Assembly: GCF_001579945.1 (NCBI RefSeq)
Contig: NZ_CP011971.1
Span: 3,160,030-3,224,029 of the forward strand
From: Steroidobacter denitrificans
GTDB taxonomy: Bacteria; Pseudomonadota; Gammaproteobacteria; Steroidobacterales; Steroidobacteraceae
Length of the DNA: 64,000 nt
Direction of reading: 5' to 3'
Positions 1 to 8,859 of this stretch are shown piece by piece. The position numbers were made by a program, and so were the translations under genes. Each line of letters begins with the position of its first letter. Position 1 is the first letter of the stretch. The notes beneath the pieces were generated by a model, which was not told the DNA's origin, searched no databases, and saw nothing but the letters and a program-made list of their open reading frames with translations.

Positions 1-2
1 TG

Positions 3-65
3 TCGCTGGAATCCGATCAAAAATCAGGCGGCTACATCATCAGGCGCCTGGCCCACGCGGATTGA
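3..65 (+). CDS. 3' end of an unidentified gene entering from the left edge
   Basis: The first 20 codons read openly in one forward frame and end in TGA at 63-65, giving a tail that finishes IIRRLAHAD. It lies 31 nt before the stop of the convergent reverse gene, a spacing typical of two real convergent genes. Nothing in this short tail identifies a family, and an open frame this short could be chance. Confidence 0.3.
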   Translation, partial: SLESDQKSGGYIIRRLAHAD

Positions 66-96
66 TACCGCTGTTTGCGAAATCCACTGCTGAAGA

Positions 97-567
97 TCAG
101 ATGGCTGCCTTCGCGGAAAATCGCCAACGTTCTGCAGCCGCACGCCCCGTCGCATAATAGAGTTCCAAGCGCCGTACACCCTTGATTCGGCGGGTCGAGC
201 GGCGCACTTCCCGCATCAGTCGCAGCAACAGCTGTTCACCGGCCCGTGAGCCGCCGCTGGCGAATTCCGCGGCGATACTAAGATGCATGACGATGACATG
301 TCCGATGTCCTGCCATGCGTAGACCGCCACACCGATCGGCCGACCCGTATGATCAACCGCAAAGAGCGATTGCACATCGCGCATATTGTGCATGCCGATA
401 CGCAACCGGTTACGATCGGCGACGATCTCCGGCGCACCGAATCTTTCGATAGCATCCGCGATACAGGTGCTCACACGCTGCTGGCACCGGTTGAAGAACA
501 TCAAGGATTCGAGCGCGCCGCGCTGCGTGTCGGACACATGAGATTCGAATGTTATTGTCTGGCTCAT
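97..567 (-). CDS. small hypothetical protein, possibly GNAT-like acetyltransferase
   Basis: A 156-residue protein of unknown role. The second half has the order of a GNAT fold: a beta strand (GVAVYAW), another (HVIVMHLSIA), a Gly/Arg-rich turn (GGSRAGEQLL), then an amphipathic helix rich in Arg. The Gly-rich turn stands where the acetyl-CoA pyrophosphate loop would be, but it does not match the usual Q/RxxGxG/A well. No signal peptide or membrane segment is visible. I chose the ATG at 567 (MSQTITF). A TTG at 708 would add 47 residues of unlikely composition. Neither start has a strong Shine-Dalgarno. It stands alone, divergent from the chemotaxis-like operon. The GNAT assignment is weak. Confidence 0.5.
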   Translation of the reverse strand: MSQTITFESHVSDTQRGALESLMFFNRCQQRVSTCIADAIERFGAPEIVADRNRLRIGMHNMRDVQSLFAVDHTGRPIGVAVYAWQDIGHVIVMHLSIAAEFASGGSRAGEQLLLRLMREVRRSTRRIKGVRRLELYYATGRAAAERWRFSAKAAI

Positions 568-1067
568 GAACTCGTACCGCCGACGAAGTCCGTTCCGCTC
601 CTCATCATGAGCGGCGCCGGACAGCTTGTCGAGGCTGTCGAAAACCATCGGGCAAGCCACCACAAATGACCCGGACGCCCCAAAAGACAGTATGTAAAAA
701 CACCACAAAATACCGCCGTCGAGTGACCGGAAATTTCAATTTCCAGCAAGGCCCTGGAGCAAAACATGATCCGGATGTCGCAGCCAGGTCACAGTCTGAC
801 GCTATGAATCGCTTACGGATGCCGTTGCGGAACTAAAACGCTCCATTCTGCTTTTCGAGGGGTTTTGTGCCCGCAATGCGTAAAAGTATGAACCGGCGCA
901 CGGTCCGCCGGCTTCAAAAGCGCGAATAGGTTCAAGCTTATACGGAGATCTTATTGTCATATATGCAAAATGGCGCGGCGACCCATTTGAAAGGCCGCTG
1001 AATGGCGAACACCGGTCTTGGGCATGGGAGCGGCTTGGCCGCGGCCTGCGAAACGAGGGGAAGATTC
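568..1067. other. intergenic region between the small reverse gene and the Che-like operon
   Basis: About 500 nt without a convincing gene. It must hold the promoters of two divergent units, but I see no clear -35/-10 pair. A short perfect inverted repeat (CCGGCG, 7-nt loop, CGCCGG) lies at 893-911. AT-rich DNA at about 930-965 just upstream of the kinase gene is the likeliest promoter area. Confidence 0.5.
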
Positions 1068-3320
1068 ATGGGCATTCTGGACCTGGGACGTTACAAGGGA
1101 ATCGTGTTCGCGATCACCGGCTTCCTTGTTTTCATCGCCGTCATTCTGGCGATCAACCACGGCAGGCTGGGCCAATTGCCGGACAATGTCGTAGCGGCCG
1201 GATTCCTGGCCGAACATCAGACACAGCCGCGCATCGTCTTCGATGCGGGCGTGCTGCTGACGGCCACTTTGAACATGGGCGAACCCATCGACGAGGCACT
1301 GGAGTCGCTGCGCACAGCTGCGAAATCTTATAATGATGCACTCACCGGCCTGGCCGACGGAGGCCGCATCAACCTGGCCGGAGGCCGCACGATCGCCCTG
1401 CCGGTGCTGGCCGACGAGCAAGCCGCCAGTCTGCTGGCGGACGGCATGAAAATCTGGACCGCTTATACAGCCAAGCTCGAACCCATTCTGCGTTTCTCCG
1501 GCTCACCCTATCCAGCCCAACAGGAAGCGGTCTCGAACGACCACGGGCGCAGCGTCGTTCTCAGCCCACGCGGGCGGCGCCTGCAAGAAGCACTGACCGA
1601 CTTGAATCAGTATGGCGAAAGTTCGCACGCGCAACTGGCGAGAATTTTTGCCGAACTTGCCGGACAGGTGACGGCACAGGATGCCCGCCAAACGGCAGTC
1701 TTGCGCCTGATCCAGGCGGGCGGTATGGCGGCCGCCCTGTTCATGCTCGGTGCAATCTTTTTCTATTTCGCCCGCAACATGCATAAGGAGGAAACCGTTG
1801 CGGAGCGTGCGCGCAAGGAGACCGCCGATATCATGCGCACCGTGAATGAAGGGTTGTTCCTGCTGGACAAGGACCTCAAACTCGGCAGCGAACGCTCGAT
1901 GGCGCTGAACACCATTTTTCGGCGTGAGGAATTTCAGGGTATCTCCTTTGAAGAACTGCTCAAGGAAATCGTTCCGGAAAAGACACTCAGGACCGCGGTG
2001 GACTATGTATCCTTGCTGTGGGGCGATCGAGTCAACGAAAAATTGGTCAAGACCATCAATCCCCTCAGCGAAGTGGAAGTGCACTTTGACAACCCTGCCG
2101 GCGGATACGATACCCACTTCCTCGAGTTCGACTTCAATCGCGTGAAATCCGCAGGCTCACTGTCGCATCTGCTGGTAACCGTGAACGACGTCACCAAGCG
2201 GGTGATGTTGTCGCGCGAACTGCAGGAATCGCAGGAAAAAGCCCAGGCGCAACTCGATCTGCTGCTGCGTATTCTGCACGTGGAACCCGACAGCCTGACG
2301 GGATTCCTGAACGACGCGGAAGTGTCGCTGAAGATGGTCAACTCCATTCTCAAGGAACCCGCCCGCGAGGAAACCGCATTTCGCGCCAAGATCGACGGCA
2401 TCTATCGCCAGGTGCATGCCGTCAAGGGCGAAGCATCCGCCCTGGGCCTCAAGACCGTCGAACAACGCGCTCACACGTTCGAGGAGGCGCTCAACGATCT
2501 CAAGGAGCGCCAGGCGCTGTCCGGCAGCGACTTCCTGCCGCTAGTGATCAAGCTCGATGACCTGTTCAATCATCTTGCGCAAGTCCGCGAGATGCTCAGT
2601 AGACTACTGGATCTGCATCAGGCAATAGCCAATCGGCGGGAACCCGAATCGGCGGGTGCAGAGAAAGTCGATCGCTGGCTGTCCGGTGAACATGAATCGG
2701 CGGTGCACACGCCTGCACCCGCACCCGCACCGCATGAAGACGACGAACCGCCTGCTGCGCTCGATCGTACGCTCGTGGCTCTGACAGAGCGAGTCGCCAA
2801 TAGCCAATGCAAGCAGGTTCAAATTCGCTGCAGCGGACTGCAGGACGTACCGCAGGCCTATCAGCGCGCCGTCAAGGACATTACGATCCAGCTGGTACGC
2901 AACGCCGTCGTACATGGCATCGAAGAACCTGCCGAGCGCACCAAGGCCAACAAACCGCCGGCCGGCACATTGGGCGTGGAGTTCGTCTCCCGCGATACTG
3001 ACGGCTATGAACTCATCGTCCAGGACGACGGCCGCGGCCTGCAACTGCCGCGCATCAAGGAGGTCGCCATCGAACGCGGCCTGATCACTGCGGCCCAAGG
3101 AGCAATGCTGGACCCACGCCAGACCATGGCGTTGATTTTTCGCCCCGGCTTTTCGACGGCGGATCGTGTCACGGCCGACGCGGGGCGCGGCGCGGGCATG
3201 GATCTGGTGCGAGTTCTGGTCGCCGAGCACGGTGGCCGCGTCGGCTTGGCATCGGCGGGAGGCAAGTTTTCCAAGTTCAAGATCTGGCTCCCCGCCTGCA
3301 CGCGCGCGGCCGCCGCCTGA
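1068..3320 (+). CDS. transmembrane CheA-like histidine kinase (Hpt + HATPase, no CheW domain)
   Basis: A 750-residue inner-membrane kinase expected to autophosphorylate a His in an Hpt domain and pass phosphate to the receiver encoded next. Order: TM helix about 11-29, extracytoplasmic region about 30-205, second TM about 212-232, a PAS-like segment about 250-375, Hpt about 400-500 with VHAVKGEA (His450), a Pro/Ala linker, then a CheA-type HATPase with N box VRNAVVHG (Asn612), DDGRGL, and GRGAGMDLVR. Unlike CheA it has two membrane helices and stops right after the ATPase, with no C-terminal CheW-like domain. I saw no DHp H-box. I chose ATG 1068 because GAGGGG lies upstream; an ATG at 1002 would add 22 residues. 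It heads an operon with CheY-, CheX- and receiver-TM proteins. Confidence 0.88.
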   Translation: MGILDLGRYKGIVFAITGFLVFIAVILAINHGRLGQLPDNVVAAGFLAEHQTQPRIVFDAGVLLTATLNMGEPIDEALESLRTAAKSYNDALTGLADGGRINLAGGRTIALPVLADEQAASLLADGMKIWTAYTAKLEPILRFSGSPYPAQQEAVSNDHGRSVVLSPRGRRLQEALTDLNQYGESSHAQLARIFAELAGQVTAQDARQTAVLRLIQAGGMAAALFMLGAIFFYFARNMHKEETVAERARKETADIMRTVNEGLFLLDKDLKLGSERSMALNTIFRREEFQGISFEELLKEIVPEKTLRTAVDYVSLLWGDRVNEKLVKTINPLSEVEVHFDNPAGGYDTHFLEFDFNRVKSAGSLSHLLVTVNDVTKRVMLSRELQESQEKAQAQLDLLLRILHVEPDSLTGFLNDAEVSLKMVNSILKEPAREETAFRAKIDGIYRQVHAVKGEASALGLKTVEQRAHTFEEALNDLKERQALSGSDFLPLVIKLDDLFNHLAQVREMLSRLLDLHQAIANRREPESAGAEKVDRWLSGEHESAVHTPAPAPAPHEDDEPPAALDRTLVALTERVANSQCKQVQIRCSGLQDVPQAYQRAVKDITIQLVRNAVVHGIEEPAERTKANKPPAGTLGVEFVSRDTDGYELIVQDDGRGLQLPRIKEVAIERGLITAAQGAMLDPRQTMALIFRPGFSTADRVTADAGRGAGMDLVRVLVAEHGGRVGLASAGGKFSKFKIWLPACTRAAAA

Positions 3321-3377
3321 GATAGGCGCATATGTGCCGTCTGAAGTGTTCATGATAGACAGGAAAGAGGGGCTGGA

Positions 3378-3797
3378 ATGGCGCTTGCATCCGTAAAAGG
3401 CGGGGCACCGGCAAATGGCAGGCTCAAGCTCATGATTTGCGATGATTCCAATATCATTCGCCGCAAGATCGAACGTGAGCTGCAAATCGACCGACTGCAG
3501 GTGATCGCCACCGCGGCGAACGGCAGACAGGCGGTGGAAGCCTTCCGCAAGGAACCCGCGGACGTCGTCACGATGGATCTCACGATGCCGGAAATGGACG
3601 GCATCGAGTGCGTCGAGAATCTCGTGCAAATGAAACCGGATGTCCTGATTCTGGTGATCTCGGCTCTGGCCGATAAGGCAACTGCGATCGAGGCCCTCAA
3701 AAAGGGCGCCAACGGCTTCCTGTGCAAACCGTTCACGGATCGCCAATTGACGGAGGCGCTGCAAGAGCTGCTGAGAGGCGCCGGCAATGATGACTAA
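3378..3797 (+). CDS. CheY-like single-domain response regulator
   Basis: A 139-residue stand-alone receiver domain, probably the phosphate acceptor for the upstream CheA-like kinase. Visible receiver residues are the acidic pair in MICDDSN, the phosphoacceptor Asp in TMDLTMPEMDG, the Ser in VISAL and the Lys in LCKPF, so the site is intact. There is no output domain, so signalling should be by protein contact. AGAGGGG precedes the ATG. The end overlaps the next gene by 11 nt, consistent with translational coupling to a CheX-type phosphatase that would dephosphorylate it. Confidence 0.93.
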   Translation: MALASVKGGAPANGRLKLMICDDSNIIRRKIERELQIDRLQVIATAANGRQAVEAFRKEPADVVTMDLTMPEMDGIECVENLVQMKPDVLILVISALADKATAIEALKKGANGFLCKPFTDRQLTEALQELLRGAGNDD

Positions 3798-4236
3798 AGT
3801 CGAATTGGAAACCTTCGTCGAAGGCACAACGAATTATTTCGAGAAAGCGGCCAATCAACCCGCCTCGGTCGGTTCGCCCTATATCGTTCAGGATGGCCAT
3901 CCAGCCGTCCAGGAATTTACCGGCATGATCAGCATTGCCGGTAAACGCCGCGGCGTGGTGTATTTCACCGCCTCACGGCCGATGCTGACAGTCATGCTGA
4001 TGCGCATGGGTGAGACGGAACTTACCCAGGACAATATGTGCGACCTGGTCGGTGAAGTCGCAAACACGATTTCCGGCAACGCGCGCCGCGACTTCGGTAA
4101 GGATTTCATGATCTCGGTGCCCACAGTCGTAACCGGCGAACCGGACAAGGTACTGACCCCGGACAACGTGCGTTCGTTCGTCATTCCGATCAACTGGCGC
4201 AGCCACTCGGCGCAGTTGGTTGTTTGCCTGGAATGA
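3787..4236 (+). CDS. cheX: CheX-like chemotaxis phosphatase
   Basis: A 149-residue cytoplasmic protein of the CheX/CheC/FliY family, which dephosphorylates CheY-P. The family signature is seen in LVGEVANTISGN, with the catalytic Glu and Asn three residues apart. The flanking strands (GVVYFTAS and SFVIPINW) and the size match single-domain CheX. It overlaps the CheY-like gene by 11 nt, so kinase, acceptor and phosphatase are encoded in order. No CheW, receptor, CheR or CheB gene is adjacent, so this need not be flagellar chemotaxis. The start is ATG 3787 or the adjacent ATG 3790. Confidence 0.88.
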   Translation: MMTKVELETFVEGTTNYFEKAANQPASVGSPYIVQDGHPAVQEFTGMISIAGKRRGVVYFTASRPMLTVMLMRMGETELTQDNMCDLVGEVANTISGNARRDFGKDFMISVPTVVTGEPDKVLTPDNVRSFVIPINWRSHSAQLVVCLE

Positions 4237-4252
4237 GTGGGTAGAGAAGGCG

Positions 4253-5398
4253 GTGCAAGGCACACGGCAAGATTTTATTTTCGCTGCGCCGCAAGCCGGC
4301 GAAAGAGTTCCAGCACAAACTCTGGATATCGTCCTGCTGACAACAGACTCCGGTCTGCTGGCGACCCTGCGCGAGGCCTCGAGCTCCAAGCACGCACTAT
4401 GGCAGGCGCTATCGGCCGATGCTGCCGTGGACTATCTCGTCGGGGGCCGCTGCAATATCCTGATCGTCGATCTGGATGCCCTACCGGAGGATGCGGCGGT
4501 ACTGCTGGAACGGCTACACGCACAGTTCCCTGAGCTGGTGATGATGGCGACGGGCCGGCGCGAAAAAGAGAGTACGGTTGGCGCGCTCATCAGCGGGGGC
4601 GAGGTATATCGCTTTCTTCACAAACCGGTGTCGCCGACACGAGCTCAGCTGTTCCTGTCTGCCGCGACGCGCCGTTGCCATGAATTGCACAACATCGAAC
4701 CCATCGCACTCACCACGGTACGCACGATCGCGGCACGCCGTGATCTACGCGGCCTCACATTCACTATCGCGGTCGTATTGACCGCACTCGTCGTATACCT
4801 CATCTTGCAATTGCGCGATCCGCAGCCGCTCATGACGGAGCACTCCTCCGTGCAAGTACCGAGCGTAGAGGAGCAGATCGCGCACCAGCTTGGACGGGCG
4901 AATATCGCCTACGCGACCGGACGACTGATCGAGCCGCGCGGCGACAATGCGCTGCAATACTTCCGGGAGGTACTTGCTCTACAGGGCGATCAGCCTGCGG
5001 CACTGGCCGGCATCGATCGCATCGCCGTCGCGATGGAAATACGCTTCGAGGAGGCCCTTAAGGCACGCGATGCGCCACGAGCGGCTGCGGCTCTAATGGG
5101 GATACAGGACATCCGGCCGCAATATCCTGGTCTCGATGAACTGCACACACGTCTGCTCACCCTGTCGCGCAGCATGGGAGCGGCAACGACGCCTCGAAGC
5201 CTTACACATCGAACTTTCCCGACGGCGCCCGTTCCGGCGCAAGCCGAGGACGAGTACGAAACGTCTGCGATCGATGCCGAAGCGTTGCTGCGGCCGAACA
5301 CGACTCCGGAGCCTCGCTTGCTGGAACCATTGCTACAAATTCAAGGAGAGTCCATCGGCGATCTGGAAATTCGTGACGATCTGGAAATCCCCAGATGA
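4253..5398 (+). CDS. receiver-like / TM / EPxGDxA-repeat protein
   Basis: About 381 residues, of a kind I do not recognise as a named family. The N-terminus (about 24-146) is a diverged receiver: the phosphoacceptor region reads IVDLDAL (Asp73), Thr is in MATGRRE and Lys124 in FLHKP, but only one Asp remains of the usual acidic pair (TTDS). One TM helix follows at about 168-188, then a helical TPR-like unit beginning GRLIEPRGDNA (about 223), then an acidic, low-complexity tail. The protein is a clear paralogue of the product of 16501-18468, which shares FPELV..GRRE, YRFL.xP and the same repeat. It is the last gene of the Che-like operon. I start at GTG 4253, just after AGAAGG, though the spacing is only 2 nt. 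A TTG at 4220 inside cheX is the alternative. Confidence 0.8.
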   Translation: MQGTRQDFIFAAPQAGERVPAQTLDIVLLTTDSGLLATLREASSSKHALWQALSADAAVDYLVGGRCNILIVDLDALPEDAAVLLERLHAQFPELVMMATGRREKESTVGALISGGEVYRFLHKPVSPTRAQLFLSAATRRCHELHNIEPIALTTVRTIAARRDLRGLTFTIAVVLTALVVYLILQLRDPQPLMTEHSSVQVPSVEEQIAHQLGRANIAYATGRLIEPRGDNALQYFREVLALQGDQPAALAGIDRIAVAMEIRFEEALKARDAPRAAAALMGIQDIRPQYPGLDELHTRLLTLSRSMGAATTPRSLTHRTFPTAPVPAQAEDEYETSAIDAEALLRPNTTPEPRLLEPLLQIQGESIGDLEIRDDLEIPR

Positions 5399-5447
5399 TG
5401 AGCCAGACATGACGGTAATCCGGCCGTCTATCGAGACGTCGAATGCT

Positions 5448-5520
5448 GCTGTCCCGCTCATGGTCCGTGTCCGCCGTACCTTCGGAATTCATGACAGACA
5501 CGGACCATGAGCGGGACAGC
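5448..5520. repeat. long hairpin repeat, copy 1
   Basis: A perfect 24-bp inverted repeat: left arm 5448-5471, right arm 5497-5520, 25-nt loop. The outer arm contains TCCCGCTCATGGTCC. It sits between two convergent genes and could stop transcription from both sides, although no U-tract follows. The same outer sequence recurs in the hairpins near 34.7 and 39.3 kb, so this is a member of a dispersed family rather than a one-off terminator. Confidence 0.85.
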
Positions 5521-5537
5521 CCAGCCGGAAACTTGGC

Positions 5538-7001
5538 TTACTGACCCGATATAGCTTGCACCTCGCCGTACTTGGCAAGGATACCGCGCAATGCGGCACC
5601 ATCGCCCACCGCGATGAGCTGCAGACGTTCGGCATCGTAGTATTTGCCGGCGACACGCTGTATGTCGTCCGCCGTAATCGCCTCTACCTGCTGCGGAAAG
5701 GTGTCCCAGTAGTTTTCCGGGAAACCATAGCTCTTTTGGGTCAACACATTGGTGATCAAGGCGCGCGGCGCATCCAGCGACAAGGCGAAGCCGCCGATCA
5801 AAGCACGTTTCGCACTCGACAACTCCTGCACCGATACCGGTTCCGCCACTATGCGCTGAATCTCGGACATCAACTCCTGTATCGCTGCGGCGGTGACCTC
5901 GCTGCGCACATCGGTGATCGCGGCAACGACCCCCGGAAAGTTCGTACCCGTGAACAAACTCGACACGCCATAGGTATAACCCTTGTCTTCGCGCAGGTTC
6001 AGAAACAGTCGCGACGCCGGGCCACCGCCGAGAATATGATTCATTACCAACAACGGAAAATAGTCCTTGCCATCACGTCGGATGCCCAGCGAGCCCACCC
6101 ACAACGATGTCTGTACCGATCCTGGCCGATCGATCAGCACGACACCGGGCTTCCCGGGCGGCGACAAGTCCGGCAATGAGACTGGCGGACTTTCCGCCTT
6201 CTGCCATGCACCAAAGGCCTTCTCCAGTCGCATGATCAGTTCCTCGAGCGTCAAGTCGCCATGAACCACCAGAATTACATTATTGGGCCGGTAGTAGGCA
6301 TCGTGATAGCCGGCCAGTTCCTCCCGCGTCACGGCACGCAGCACTGACTCGGGCGGCGTGACATAGCGGCCAGGATGTTCGCCATAGACCGCGCCCATGA
6401 ACGCTTCACGGGCCTGGAATCCAGGCAATGAGCGCAGATGCTGCAACCTGGACAGATAGCGCGCCCTGAATTTCTCCAATTCATCCGCAGGAAACGTAGG
6501 ATTGCGGACGACATCTGCCGCCAAGGCGAGAATGGCAGCGGCGTTCTCGCTCAATCCCGTGACATTAATGATGGTTTCCATCGACGATGGAGTGGCTGCA
6601 GCACCGAAGCTCGCACCCAAGGTCGCGAATTTTTTTGCGATTTCGCGGCTGTCATGCTGCTGAGTGCCTTCCTGAAGCATCGCCGCAGTCATCATTGCCA
6701 CTCCGTACCGTCCCGGCGGATCGGCCAGTCCACCTCCGTGAATGGAAAATTGCAGGGAAAACGCCGGGAGCTTGTGATCTTCCAGCAAGAACACTTGCAA
6801 GCCATTGGACAGTACGGCTTCCTGGGGCGTGGGCAAACTCACGTGCAGGAGTTGCGGATTCACGGGCACTCTGCCTTTCAGTTCGACGCCCCTGATCGAC
6901 TCCGTCGCTCTTTCAGCCACTTGCGTCCCCGGCACCTGGGTATGCGCCAGGAGGGGCATCAGCAGGCTGCCGCCGAGTAAAAACGGGATTACGCACCTCA
7001 T
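5538..7001 (-). CDS. M16 peptidase-like protein lacking HxxEH (non-catalytic partner)
   Basis: About 487 residues with an N-terminal signal peptide (MRCVIPFLLGG...PLLAHTQ), so periplasmic. The body is an insulinase/pitrilysin (M16) pair of domains. At the place of the zinc site the sequence reads GGLADPPGRYGVAMM, with no HxxEH, so this subunit cannot bind zinc in the usual way. The second half keeps the R/Y region (FLNLREDKGYTYGV) that M16 partners supply for substrate binding. It lies directly downstream of an M16 gene that has HxxEH, and the two probably form a heterodimer. AAGGA lies 9 nt before the ATG at 7001. An ATG at 7010 directly abuts that site and is less likely. Confidence 0.87.
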   Translation of the reverse strand: MRCVIPFLLGGSLLMPLLAHTQVPGTQVAERATESIRGVELKGRVPVNPQLLHVSLPTPQEAVLSNGLQVFLLEDHKLPAFSLQFSIHGGGLADPPGRYGVAMMTAAMLQEGTQQHDSREIAKKFATLGASFGAAATPSSMETIINVTGLSENAAAILALAADVVRNPTFPADELEKFRARYLSRLQHLRSLPGFQAREAFMGAVYGEHPGRYVTPPESVLRAVTREELAGYHDAYYRPNNVILVVHGDLTLEELIMRLEKAFGAWQKAESPPVSLPDLSPPGKPGVVLIDRPGSVQTSLWVGSLGIRRDGKDYFPLLVMNHILGGGPASRLFLNLREDKGYTYGVSSLFTGTNFPGVVAAITDVRSEVTAAAIQELMSEIQRIVAEPVSVQELSSAKRALIGGFALSLDAPRALITNVLTQKSYGFPENYWDTFPQQVEAITADDIQRVAGKYYDAERLQLIAVGDGAALRGILAKYGEVQAISGQ

Positions 7002-7149
7002 CCGGATCATTCCTTCAGTCTCTTACGGTCCGAGAGTCTTTTGTCACCTGAGCTTCGCCATTTTGACGAAGATGTTCGATTGAGCCGGTCTTTCATCAGG
7101 TTGACGTCAATCTTGGGGCATTTCGCCCCTCCGATCAGGATTCATCATC

Positions 7150-8571
7150 TCAGGCGCCAGGTTGTTCGAGTGCCGCAGCCGCCGAGCCGCCGGCCGGTAT
7201 GGGGCTGGTAACGACAACGGTGCGATTGCGCGCCTGCAAGTAACGCCGCGCCACGCGCTGCACATCGTCATCCGTGACAGTATCGAACTGGTCCAGACGG
7301 GTATTGATCAGGTCAGGGTCACCGAATTTGACTGTGTAGCTACCCAGCAAAGTGGCACGTGCCTGCACACTGCGGATACTTTGCAGGAAGACGAGACGAG
7401 TGGTGTTCTTGGCCTTCTGCAATTCCCATGCAGCCACCGGAGCCTTCATCAACAGATCGATTTGTGTATAGATGGCGCTCTCCACATCGGCAGGCTTGCT
7501 GTCCGGGCGCAGGGTGGCGCCTATGTAGAGTCCGCCGGGACCGATGCGCTCATCGACAAAGCCGCCGATGTCGACGACCAGTTCCCGGTCCTTGTTCAAG
7601 CTCTGGTAAAGCCGGGAACTTTGCCCTCCCTGCAGGATCGAGGAAAGCACCTGCAAGGCAGGCAGATCCGCCGTGTTGCCGGCCGGCAGCTTGTAGGCGA
7701 TCTGGATCTGCGTCAATCGGGCGAGAGGATCCGTCACGGTGTCACGGCGTTCCGCCGTCTGCAGCGGCTCTTTCAACTCGACCGCGGGCGGGGCCGGCTG
7801 CCGAGGAATGCTTTCGAAATACTTGCGGATGAGCTTCAGGGCCTGTGTCGAATCAAAGTCGCCGACCAGGCTGAGCACTCCATTGTTCGGTGCGTAGTAG
7901 GTTTGAAAAAAGTCGGCTGCATCCTCGAGGCTCGCCGCATTGAGATCCTCCATGGACCCTATCGTCGAATGCTTATAGGCGAAGTTGTCGTAGAACAGTT
8001 CTCCGAAGTATTCGTCGGCGCGGCCATAAGGCTGGTTATCCACGCGTAGACGGCGTTCTTCCTGGACCGCATGGCGCTGATTGTCGAGCTTCTCCTGCGT
8101 CAGATCGAGAGAACGCATGCGATCGGCTTCCAGAAACAGCGCCAATTCCAGCTGGTTTGCCGGCAACGTGGCGAAATACAGTGTGATATCGGCGCCAGTC
8201 GTCCCGTTCATCGAGCCGCCGTTCGAGAAAATCTGGTAGAAATGCTCGCCGTCGCCGACATTTTTCGAGCCCTTGAACATCAAGTGCTCGAACAGATGCG
8301 CAAATCCGGTCAGTCCCTTGCGCTCGTTACGTGAGCCGACGTCGTAGGCGATGTTCAGAGCAATCACCGGAGCGCCGTGATCTTCGGCGAGTTGTACGCG
8401 CAATCCGTTCTTCAGCGTCGTTTCGCTGAAATAGATATGTACCTTCTTTGCTGTACCGGACGCCGCGGGATCCATCTTCGCCGGGCGCGCCACTGCCGCA
8501 GCCATGGAGCCGGTCTGGAGAAACAGCAATCCACCAAGAAGACCTGCCGCCAGCAAACCCTTGCCCGGCAA
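7150..8571 (-). CDS. M16 zinc peptidase with HxxEH (catalytic subunit)
   Basis: About 473 residues, a periplasmic M16 metallopeptidase. The zinc motif is visible as HLFEHLMF, with the downstream Glu region in HAVQEERRL. The C-terminal half carries the family's second M16 domain. I chose the TTG at 8571 because AGGGGAG lies 8 nt upstream and the result begins with a clean signal peptide (PGKGLLAAGLLGGLLF, then an Ala-rich cleavage region). An in-frame ATG at 8709 would put 46 unlikely residues before the signal. The partner M16 gene lacking the zinc site follows 148 nt downstream, so the two are probably co-transcribed. Confidence 0.9.
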   Translation of the reverse strand: MPGKGLLAAGLLGGLLFLQTGSMAAAVARPAKMDPAASGTAKKVHIYFSETTLKNGLRVQLAEDHGAPVIALNIAYDVGSRNERKGLTGFAHLFEHLMFKGSKNVGDGEHFYQIFSNGGSMNGTTGADITLYFATLPANQLELALFLEADRMRSLDLTQEKLDNQRHAVQEERRLRVDNQPYGRADEYFGELFYDNFAYKHSTIGSMEDLNAASLEDAADFFQTYYAPNNGVLSLVGDFDSTQALKLIRKYFESIPRQPAPPAVELKEPLQTAERRDTVTDPLARLTQIQIAYKLPAGNTADLPALQVLSSILQGGQSSRLYQSLNKDRELVVDIGGFVDERIGPGGLYIGATLRPDSKPADVESAIYTQIDLLMKAPVAAWELQKAKNTTRLVFLQSIRSVQARATLLGSYTVKFGDPDLINTRLDQFDTVTDDDVQRVARRYLQARNRTVVVTSPIPAGGSAAAALEQPGA

Positions 8572-8579
8572 TCCCGATA

Positions 8580-8586
8580 CTCCCCT
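8580..8586 (-). promoter_or_regulatory. Shine-Dalgarno deciding the M16 start
   Basis: AGGGGAG on the reverse strand, 8 nt before a TTG codon. It is the reason for choosing TTG 8571 over the upstream ATG for the catalytic M16 gene. Confidence 0.55.
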
Positions 8587-8801
8587 GCGGACCGCCCGCA
8601 ACGATAATATCCTGAACCATCCTGAGGAACAGGCCCGATTCCATCCCAGGTATGTCGGCACCACGAACGATGGGCCCAGACAGACTCTCGAAGTCCGATT
8701 CATCGGCATGAAGCTCCGGTGTACAGGTCGCAGCCAGAATACACCAGGAGCTGCCGGGGCCGGTGGAGTAACCCTGCAAATATCCAGCCTCAGCGCTGTA
8801 C

Positions 8802-8830
8802 CGGATCGGGAACGATTCGTTCCCGATCCG
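8802..8830 (-). terminator. strong hairpin after the Ig-repeat lipoprotein gene
   Basis: A perfect 13-bp inverted repeat (arm CGGATCGGGAACG) with a 3-nt loop, placed 30 nt after the stop of the reverse-strand lipoprotein gene. No T-run follows on the reverse strand, so it may protect the 3' end or act with Rho rather than as a classical intrinsic terminator. Confidence 0.5.
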
Positions 8831-8859
8831 CAAGCCGAGGAACTGTCTCCGAAGAATAT

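Noticed and set aside
2604-3827. A 407-codon reverse open frame across the kinase 3' end and the CheY gene
   Set aside because: It spans two well-supported forward genes and their gap, with no domain of its own.
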